Positions 57,807 through 64,000 of a stretch of DNA of 64,000 nt are shown piece after piece. Origin of the DNA: Prescottella defluvii (GTDB lineage: Bacteria > Actinomycetota > Actinomycetes > Mycobacteriales > Mycobacteriaceae); contig CP121458.1 in the NCBI GenBank assembly GCA_029690005.1, positions 744,001 through 808,000 of the forward strand, written 5' to 3'. Made by a program: the position numbers and the translations under genes. Position 1 is the first letter of the stretch. Each line of letters opens with the position of its first letter. Below the pieces are notes generated by a model. That model was not told the origin of the DNA, did no database searches, and saw only the letters and a program-made list of their open reading frames with translations.

Positions 57807-59415
57807 TCACAGCGCCAGGCGATCGCCGCGGAACCGCCGCCGCATCCGCCGGTCGTGCGTGACGACCACGACGGCCCCCGCGAACGCGTCGAGCGCCTCC
57901 TCGAGTTCCTCGACCAGTGCCGGCGACAGGTGATTGGTGGGCTCGTCCAACAACAGCAGGTCTGCGCCCGACGTGACCAACAGTGCCACGTCGAGGCGCC
58001 GACGCTGACCGAAGGACAGGTCCCGACCCGGCGGTCCAGGTCGTCTGGTCGGAACAGTCCGAGCGAGAGCAGTTCGGCTGCAGCGTCGTCCGGACACCCG
58101 GGTCGTCGGCCCGCGTAGGCCTGCCGGAGCGTCGCCCGGCCGGCCACGCACCTCCGGTCTGCCGCAGGAAGCCGACCCGCGCGGGTGCCTGCACCGTCCC
58201 GGCGTCGGGAACGATCTCTCCCGCAATCACATTCAGCAGGGTCGTCTTCCCCGCACCGTTCGGGCCGGTCACCAGCAGCCGACCGCCGGCCTGCACGTCG
58301 AGTTCCGGGATCGCCAGCCGGGAACCGACCCGGACGTCGCGCAGCGAGACGAGGGGGCCCTCCGATTCGGCTGCTGCGGCCGTGCGCAGCGACGGGCGGA
58401 ACCTCAACGGATCCGGCGGCGGAACAACCGGGTTCCGGGTGAGGCGGTCGATCCTCTCCTTGGCGTTACGGATTCGCCCCATCGCGCCATGATCGCGACC
58501 GCGCGCCCGGAATGCACCATGGCCGAATCCGGCCTTCTCCTGCTTTCGGGGAATCGCCGCGAGCCGGAACGCGTTGGCCTCGACCAGGTGTGCGCTGCGG
58601 TCGAGTTCGAGCCTCCACTCCTCGTGCTCACGGAGTCGGCGCCTTCGCTCCGCGGCCTTCGCGGCGAGGTACCCGTCGTAGCCGTCGCCGTAGCGACGCA
58701 CGCAGCGGTCGGCGACCTCGAGGATCACCGGCGTCAGCCGGTCGAGGAACACGCGATCGTGGGTCACCGCGACCACGGTGCCGCGATGGTCGATCAGGTG
58801 TCGCTCCAGCCAGGCGACGGCATCGTCGTCGAGGTCGTTGGTCGGCTCGTCCAGCAGGAGTAGTTCGGCGTTCGATGCCAGGCTCGCGGCCAGCGCGAGC
58901 CGGGCCTGCTCCCCGCCCGAGAGCGTGGCGAACGGACGCATCCGATCGAGGTGCGGTAGCCCGAGCACATGCAGTCCGGCGTCTACCCGCTCGTCCACGG
59001 TGTAGCCGTCCCGGATCTCGAAAAGCGCTGTGAGTTGGGTGTATTCGTCGAGCAATGTGCCAAATTCGTCGGCCGCGGCGCGCGACATCCGGTGCTCCGT
59101 GTCACGGATCCGCGCCTCCAGCGCTCGCAGATCGTGGAGGACGTGGTCGATTGCGTCCTGGACCGTCGCCGCGTCGGGTAGATCCAGCGACTGCGCGGCG
59201 TAGGCGACGCCGCCCGGCGCGACGACGTGGACGTCCCCGTTGTCGGGACGCGTGCGTCCGGCGATGAGGGCCAGCAGGGTGGACTTGCCGGAACCGTTGT
59301 CGCCGACGACGCCGACCTTCTCGCCCGGCGCGATCGACAGGTCCACATCGTCGAGGACGGTGCGGTCGCCGTAGCGCTTCGAGGCGGCACGAAGGGAGAG
59401 CTGTGAGACAGGCAT
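57807..59415 (-). CDS. ABC-F family ATPase, ribosome-protection type (two frame breaks)
   Basis: About 536 residues with two ATPase domains and no membrane helices. Domain 1: GDNGSGKST, LSGGEQARLAL, LLLLDEPTNDLDDDAVAWLE. Inter-domain linker rich in Arg/Glu (RRRRLREHEEWRLELDRS). Domain 2: GPNGAGKTT, LSFGQRRRLDVAL, LLLLDEPTNHLSPALVEELEEAL. The frame changes near 58150 and near 58030. Such proteins bind the ribosomal E site and dislodge macrolide-, lincosamide- or streptogramin-type antibiotics, or act as housekeeping factors. The leader carries a short open frame and hairpins, as often seen for inducible resistance members. Confidence 0.87.
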
Positions 59416-59533
59416 GGGAGTGCTCCTTGTGCCCGGAGGAGATCCGGGCCGATCGGGGAAAGGTGCCCTCGCGCAGTCAACCCGGCCGAGCCAGGTAGAG
59501 ATGTCTGCGCGCTCAGGACCCGCCGCGGAGCAT
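59416..59533 (-). promoter_or_regulatory. Structured leader of the ABC-F gene with a six-codon open frame
   Basis: On the minus strand an ATG at 59533 opens MLRGGS followed by TGA. After it come CGCGCAG and its complement CTGCGCG about 28 bases apart, then GCCCGGA-TCTCC-TCCGGGC, a 7-bp hairpin directly before the AAGGAG of the main start. Ribosome stalling on the short frame could switch these structures, as in known antibiotic-inducible leaders. The short frame lacks a clear ribosome site. Confidence 0.4.
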
Positions 59534-59639
59534 GCTCGACGCGGCGTCCCGATCTAGTGATTCAGAGTGCCCACGAAAGTCACCGTAGCACCCGAGGATT
59601 CGGCTGCCCACCGATTATCCGGAAGAACCCCCGAAGACA

Positions 59640-59678
59640 CCTGTGGCGGCGGTCGAACGAATCGACCACCGCCACAGG
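59640..59678 (-). terminator. Hairpin terminator after ino1
   Basis: Arms 59640-59656 and 59662-59678 pair over 17 bases with one mismatch and a five-base loop, 17 bases beyond the ino1 stop on the minus strand. It separates ino1 from the ABC-F leader. Confidence 0.65.
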
Positions 59679-59694
59679 AGGTTTACGCGGAGAC

Positions 59695-60789
59695 TCAGGC
59701 CTCGATGATGAAGGCCTCGAGCTCGGCGCGAGCCTTGTCGTCGGCCATCTGGACCGGCGGGGACTTCATCAGGTACGCCGACGCCGGCAGGATCGGGCCG
59801 CCCAGGCCGCGGTCCTTGGCGATCTTCGCGGCGCGGATGGCGTCGATGATGATGCCGGCCGAGTTCGGGGAGTCCCAGACCTCGAGCTTGTACTCCAGGT
59901 TCAGCGGGGCGTCGCCGAACGCGCGGCCCTCGAGGCGGACGTACGCCCACTTGCGGTCGTCGAGCCACTCGACGTAGTCCGACGGGCCGATGTGGACGTT
60001 GCGGTCGTGAACCTTGCCGGCCAGCGGGCCGTTGAGGTTCGAGGTGACGGCCTGCGTCTTGGAGACCTTCTTCGACTCCAGGCGCTCGCGCTCGAGCATG
60101 TTCTTGAAGTCCATGTTGCCGCCGACGTTGAGCTGGTAGGTGCGGTCCAGCACGACGCCGCGGTCCTCGAACAGCTTCGCCATCACGCGGTGGGTGATGG
60201 TGGCGCCGACCTGCGACTTGATGTCGTCGCCGACGATCGGGACACCGGCCGCGCGGAACTTCTCGGCCCACTCCGGGTCGGAGGCGATGAAGACGGGCAG
60301 CGCGTTGACGAACGCGACACCGGCGTCGATGGCGCACTGCGCGTAGAACTTGTCAGCCTCCTCCGAGCCCACCGGCAGGTAGGACACGAGGACGTCGACC
60401 TGGGCGTCCTTCAGAGCCTTGACGACGTCGACGGGCTCGGCGTCGGAGACCTCGATGGTCTGCGCGTAGTACTTGCCGATGCCGTCGAGGGTGGGGCCAC
60501 GCTGGACCGGGACGTCCAGCGGCGGGACGTCGGCGATCTTGATGGTGTTGTTCTCGCTGGCGTTGATCGCCTCGGAGAGGTCGAACCCGACCTTCTTGGC
60601 GTCGACGTCGAACGCGGCGACGAACTGGACGTCGCGGACGTGGTACTGGCCGAACTTGACGTGCATCAGGCCGGGGACGGTGGAGTTCTCGTCCGCGTCC
60701 TTGTAGTACTGCACGCCCTGGACCAGGGACGAGGCACAGTTACCCACGCCCACAATGGCTACGCGCACCGCAGTGCTGTTCTCACCCAT
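59695..60789 (-). CDS. ino1: Inositol-1-phosphate (myo-inositol-3-phosphate) synthase
   Basis: 364 residues; converts glucose 6-phosphate to inositol phosphate with transient NAD oxidation, feeding phosphatidylinositol, mannosides and mycothiol. Motifs: [20 protein letters not shown] (NAD loop), [54 protein letters not shown] (catalytic Lys region), [12 protein letters not shown] and [15 protein letters not shown]. The ATG at 60789 has AGAAGGAG nine bases upstream. The reading frame continues upstream without a stop into the PadR gene. Frame intact. Confidence 0.95.
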   Translation of the reverse strand: MGENSTAVRVAIVGVGNCASSLVQGVQYYKDADENSTVPGLMHVKFGQYHVRDVQFVAAFDVDAKKVGFDLSEAINASENNTIKIADVPPLDVPVQRGPTLDGIGKYYAQTIEVSDAEPVDVVKALKDAQVDVLVSYLPVGSEEADKFYAQCAIDAGVAFVNALPVFIASDPEWAEKFRAAGVPIVGDDIKSQVGATITHRVMAKLFEDRGVVLDRTYQLNVGGNMDFKNMLERERLESKKVSKTQAVTSNLNGPLAGKVHDRNVHIGPSDYVEWLDDRKWAYVRLEGRAFGDAPLNLEYKLEVWDSPNSAGIIIDAIRAAKIAKDRGLGGPILPASAYLMKSPPVQMADDKARAELEAFIIEA

Positions 60790-61344
60790 GGTCGGGTTCT
60801 CCTTCTTCTTCTTGGGTGCTGCTATTGATGATTGTTCGGCGGCGATCAGCTCGTTCAGCCACCGCACTTCGCGTTCACTCGACTCGAGACCGAGCTGGTG
60901 GAGCTGGCGGGTGTAGCGGTCGAGTGACCCGGTAGCCCGCCCGATGGCGTCGCGGAGGCCTTCCCGGCGCTCCTCGACCTGACGTCGCCTGCCTTCGAGG
61001 ATTCGCATCCGCGCTTCTGCGGGGGTGCGGCTGAAGAAGGCGAGGTGCACGCCGAACCCGTCGTCGGTGTAGTTCTGGGGTCCCGTGTCCGCCACCAGCT
61101 CGGAGAAACGCTGCTTGCCGACGGGGGTCAACTCGTACACGCGACGCGCCCGGCGCTTGACGGTGCCGTCCTCGCTCTCGTCCTCGGCGATCAACCCGTC
61201 CGCCTGCATGCGGCGCAGGGTCGGGTACAGCGAGCCGTACGAGAAAGCGCGGAACGCACCGAGCAGCCCGGTCAGCCGCTTGCGCAGCTCGTATCCGTGC
61301 ATGGGTGACTTCAGGAGCAGCCCGAGAATTGCCAACTCGAGCAC
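60790..61344 (-). CDS. PadR-family regulator with no stop codon before ino1 (in-frame with it)
   Basis: About 185 residues. Winged helix [74 protein letters not shown], then a C-terminal coiled coil ([39 protein letters not shown]). GTG at 61344 is preferred over 61350 because AGGGGG then has proper spacing. The homologous pair in M. tuberculosis (Rv0047c, ino1) is separate; here the frame runs on through [11 protein letters not shown] into Ino1, giving a 551-residue open frame. Either real fusion potential or a small indel that removed the stop. Likely regulates ino1. Confidence 0.85.
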
Positions 61345-61395
61345 GATCACACCCCCTGAGTGTCCCGAACATAACCGATAGATGCGATTGCCAAC

Positions 61396-61412
61396 TATAT
61401 CGCACCGATATA
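61396..61412. promoter_or_regulatory. PadR operator-like palindrome upstream of padR-ino1
   Basis: TATATCG-N3-CGATATA, perfect 7-base arms, 52 bases upstream of the preferred padR start. It lies in a short AT-rich stretch that would hold the promoter. Probably bound by the PadR protein for autoregulation and ino1 control. Confidence 0.6.
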
Positions 61413-61450
61413 TACGGGCACACGGTTTCCGGAAATCGCTGGTCGACGAC

Positions 61451-62275
61451 CTACTGGTCGGCTCGGTAGACGCTGCGGACGGCGCCGTCGAACCCGACCG
61501 TCAGAAAGCCCTGCGTACCCGCGCCCTCGTTCCACAAGTGGATGCCCACGACCGGCCCGTCATCGCCGCGCTTCGCGTCCATGAAGATCCGGGTCGGGTC
61601 GTCCACGCGAAGCGTGCGATCGGCGCCGTGGAGCAGCCCGATCACCCGCGGGACGTTCGGACGCAGCTCCGCCAGGTCGACGGGCACGCCCTCGGTGCGA
61701 TTGGACGACGTCCCGTTGTCCGTGATCCGGGCCTGTCCCTTTTCGACCTTGTACTCATACCTCTGCGCGAGTCCGGGTTTGCCGGGCACCTGGCGGGAGA
61801 ACGTCGCGTACTCGGGGTAGACGGTCAGCTGGTCGACCTCCGAGTTGTCGAGGTGATGGGCTATCTCGTCGAGCATCCGCCCGAAACCCGCCGCAGTGGT
61901 CAACTCGGACGCGCTCGCACGTGCGGAGGCGGTCGGTTCGCCGTTGTCCCGGGCCGAGGTGACCACCACGATTCCGCACACCAGGACCACGGCGGCCGAG
62001 AGCGCGACGGCCCAACGGGTGCTCGGCGTCGGTGGCGGTGTCGGCACGGCACCCCGCAGATCCGCAGGCACCTGTAGGTCCCGCACGAGTCGATCGAGGT
62101 CGGCGAGCGTCCGCGCCGACCGGGTCGCCTCGGTCAGATTCCGGTGCTCGACCTCGGTCAGCTGGCCGTCGGAAAACGCCGCATCGAGGACGTCACACAC
62201 CGCGGCGCGGTCGACGTCGCGGGCGCGCAAGCGCATTGTCGAGGTCCGGGGTCGCCGGCTGTTCGGCATCGTCAT
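61451..62275 (-). CDS. DUF1707-domain membrane protein, paralogue A
   Basis: 274 residues. DUF1707 domain at about residues 13-70 ([55 protein letters not shown]), one helix ([21 protein letters not shown]), then an extracytoplasmic domain of about 170 residues ([47 protein letters not shown]) ending [13 protein letters not shown]. The ATG at 62275 overlaps the stop of paralogue B. DUF1707 is a small helical domain found at the N terminus of many actinobacterial membrane proteins; function not established. Last gene of the series. Confidence 0.8.
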   Translation of the reverse strand: MTMPNSRRPRTSTMRLRARDVDRAAVCDVLDAAFSDGQLTEVEHRNLTEATRSARTLADLDRLVRDLQVPADLRGAVPTPPPTPSTRWAVALSAAVVLVCGIVVVTSARDNGEPTASARASASELTTAAGFGRMLDEIAHHLDNSEVDQLTVYPEYATFSRQVPGKPGLAQRYEYKVEKGQARITDNGTSSNRTEGVPVDLAELRPNVPRVIGLLHGADRTLRVDDPTRIFMDAKRGDDGPVVGIHLWNEGAGTQGFLTVGFDGAVRSVYRADQ

Positions 62276-63128
62276 CGTCCGTCGGCCCTGGAGACGTCGA
62301 CGACCGTGCCGTCCAGTCGCGTGTCCACCATTCCCCGTCGATCGTCTTTGTCCTCGAACAAGACGCTGACCAGACCCTCGCCGGTCGACGAATCGGGGCG
62401 CACGAAGATGTGCTCCACCTGTCCCGTCGGCACCCCGACACGATTCGCACCCGTCGCGAGCACCTCGGCGAGTCGGTCGACGTCGAGGGCCGCGAGGTCG
62501 ACGGTGACGGTGTCGAGGGAACGTGACTCTGGCGCCCGCACCGGGGAGAAGCCGCCCCGGTAGCTCCAATCCTGTTCGCGGTGCGGCTGGTCCTGCAGCA
62601 TTCGGGTGAAGTACACGTAGGTCCGGTAGAAGGTGACCTGGTCGACGCGCAGATCCCCGAACTTCTGCTCGTACTGATGCAGGAAGTCACGAATCGCCTC
62701 GGGAGAGCGCGGATCGAGCGGTTCGATCACGATCGGCTGCGGCTCGCCCGCCGGGATCGGTGCGGGGGCAGGTGCCTGTCCGGCGACGACCGTCTCGGGT
62801 GTCGCGTCGTGACCGCGGGTCGTGAACACGACCGTCCCGACGACCGCCACGGCCGCGACGACACCGGCGGCCACGACGCGTCCGGGAACGCGCCCGCGTG
62901 GTGCCGGGCGGAATCCCGTGCGGCCTCGACGAGATGTTCGGGAATCTGCAGGTCCGAGACCAGCGCGTCGAGCTCACCGAGCGTCTTGGCCTTCATCGCC
63001 GTGGCGGTGCGGGACTCGTATTCGGTCGGGTCGAGCTGCCCCTCGGCGTAACCGGCGTCGAGGAGCCCGCACGTCTGGGCGCGATCGATGTCGCGCGCGC
63101 GAGCTTTGGCAGAGACGGGGGCGGACAC
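62272..63128 (-). CDS. DUF1707-domain membrane protein, paralogue B (one frame break)
   Basis: About 285 residues. GTG at 63128 (GAGG upstream) gives SAPVSAKARARDIDRAQTCGLLDAGYAEGQLDPTEYESRTATAMKAKTLGELDALVSDLQIP, a DUF1707 domain; after about 62900 the frame shifts by one and continues with a helix (VVAAGVVAAVAVVGTVVFT) and a secreted domain (FLHQYEQKFGDLRVDQVTFYRTYVYFTRML) ending [14 protein letters not shown]. The stop overlaps paralogue A by four bases. Same architecture and C-terminal signature as A and C. Confidence 0.77.
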
Positions 63129-63188
63129 GTCGGTGATCCTCAGGAAACCGTTCGGAATGTTGTGCAACCACGTCCGGTCGTGAGGTAC

Positions 63189-63786
63189 CTATCGGTCGGC
63201 TCTGCGGACTTCCAGGATCTCGCCGTCGAAATCCATGATCAGCGACCCGAAGGCGGCGATGTCCCCATTGGACGCCAGGATCTCGACGATCGGTATGTCG
63301 TCGTCGCGCAGGATCCGCAGGTAGACCGAGTCCGGGTTCGGCACTGCGACGCTCCGCTCGATCCCGCGGACCAAGCCGATCAGCTTGGGCAGGCTCGGTC
63401 GAAGTTCCGCGAGGTCGACGGGAACGGTGGGCGTGCGGGTTCCATCGTCGTCGGGACCCTTGAAGCTGGGACTCCCGGAGTCGATCTTGTAGCTGTACCG
63501 CTCGCTCCGGCCGGGCTTTCCCGGGACAGGGCGTTCGATCTGAGCATGCTCGGGGTACACGCGCAGTTCGTCGACCTCCAGGCTGCCGAGCTCGAAGCTC
63601 GAGGGCGTCGAACAGGCGTGTCATCTCGGTCAGTGTCAGCAGGTCGGCCGATTCTGCACGGACGGTGGCGGCGGAAGGCGCGTCGTCGCCCGACCGCGCC
63701 ACGACGAAGGCTCCGCCCACCGCGAGCACGGCCGCGGTGCTCAGAGCGGCGATCCACTGCATGCTTCGGCCTACAATCGGCGTCAT
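63189..63786 (-). CDS. Membrane protein related to the DUF1707 series, paralogue C, lacking DUF1707 (frame break)
   Basis: About 199 residues: begins almost directly with a helix (MQWIAALSTAAVLAVGGAFVVA), then the same outer domain ([58 protein letters not shown]) ending FDGEILEVRRADR. The frame changes near 63605. The N-terminal DUF1707 present in A and B is absent. The ATG at 63786 overlaps the stop of the next upstream gene by one base. Sixty bases separate its stop from the start of B. Confidence 0.7.
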
Positions 63787-64000
63787 CACTTGTCCGCAAT
63801 TCGGACGGAGATCTCGTCGCCCCCGAGTGTCGTGTGCACACTGCCGGATCGCTTGTCGGGACTGTCGACGCCGATGACCAACTCGACCTCTCCACCGGTG
63901 CTGCGGGCGTCGACGTCGCTGATCCCGCCGGTCGAAAGCTGGACCCGATCCGGTGCCGCGACGAGGTTGGCCGCGAGCCGGTCGAGATCGATCGCCGCGA
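63786..64000 (-). CDS. C-terminal part of another member of the DUF1707-associated series (continues past the window edge)
   Basis: At least 70 residues are visible: AIDLDRLAANLVAAPDRVQL, GGEVELVIGVDSPDKRSGSVHTTLGGDEISVRIADK, then TGA. The segment aligns with the end of paralogue B (VDRLAEVLATGANRVGV ... LVSVLFEDKDDRRGMVDTRLDGTVVDVSRA). The start lies outside the window. Its stop overlaps the start of paralogue C by one base, so the series is translationally coupled from here on. Confidence 0.6.
   Translation of the reverse strand, partial: AAIDLDRLAANLVAAPDRVQLSTGGISDVDARSTGGEVELVIGVDSPDKRSGSVHTTLGGDEISVRIADK

Overview
The window is high-GC DNA with dense actinobacterial coding and many GTG starts. 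Start-to-stop overlaps (ATGA, GTGA) are frequent. The gene content (glucosylglycerate hydrolase, inositol-1-phosphate synthase beside a PadR gene, LpqY/Sug-like sugar transporter, F420-type oxidoreductase, PonA-type PBPs, a trpM-trpBA cluster) fits a Mycobacteriales actinomycete, most likely Rhodococcus/Prescottella or a close relative. leuS and ino1-padR are also near neighbours in Mycobacterium tuberculosis (Rv0041, Rv0046c/Rv0047c). I see no rRNA, tRNA, CRISPR array, insertion sequence or prophage.

Layout. 1-5.1 kb: broken LysR fragment, short GyrI-like gene, trpM-trpB-trpA and two membrane proteins. 5.2-8.1 kb: leuS. 8.1-16 kb: secreted lipase, ketosteroid-isomerase-like protein, HutD/Ves protein, SDR, a pair of small secreted proteins sharing a motif, PHP-domain protein, glucosylglycerate hydrolase, GH25 lysozyme. 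16-28.6 kb: PhoX phosphatase, then a divergent surface-polysaccharide locus (GT39-like membrane protein plus BcsB-like protein; polytopic exosortase-like protein plus GT2 synthase), thioesterase, MocR regulator and a secreted GH5-like glycanase. 28.6-37.2 kb: amino-acid ABC importer (with a binding-protein/permease fusion), LLM oxidoreductase and a complete CUT1 sugar importer. 37.2-47.7 kb: ECF sigma factor with a membrane partner, and two class A PBPs flanking an MFS pump and a GntR-ABC exporter operon, which together look like a cell-envelope region. 47.8-53.3 kb: nadE and two tandem paralogous secreted proteins. 53.3-57.8 kb: methyltransferase, then a TetR gene divergent from an acyl-CoA dehydrogenase, phosphotransferase and SDR operon with a perfect palindrome between. 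57.8-64 kb: ABC-F ATPase, ino1-padR, and a translationally coupled series of DUF1707-type membrane proteins running off the edge.

Sequence quality matters here. At least twenty otherwise intact genes, including the essential leuS, carry one or two reading-frame breaks. Most look like a single missing base in a G or C run. I treat them as sequencing or assembly errors and give the full gene span, stating where the frame changes. Residue counts for those genes are approximate.
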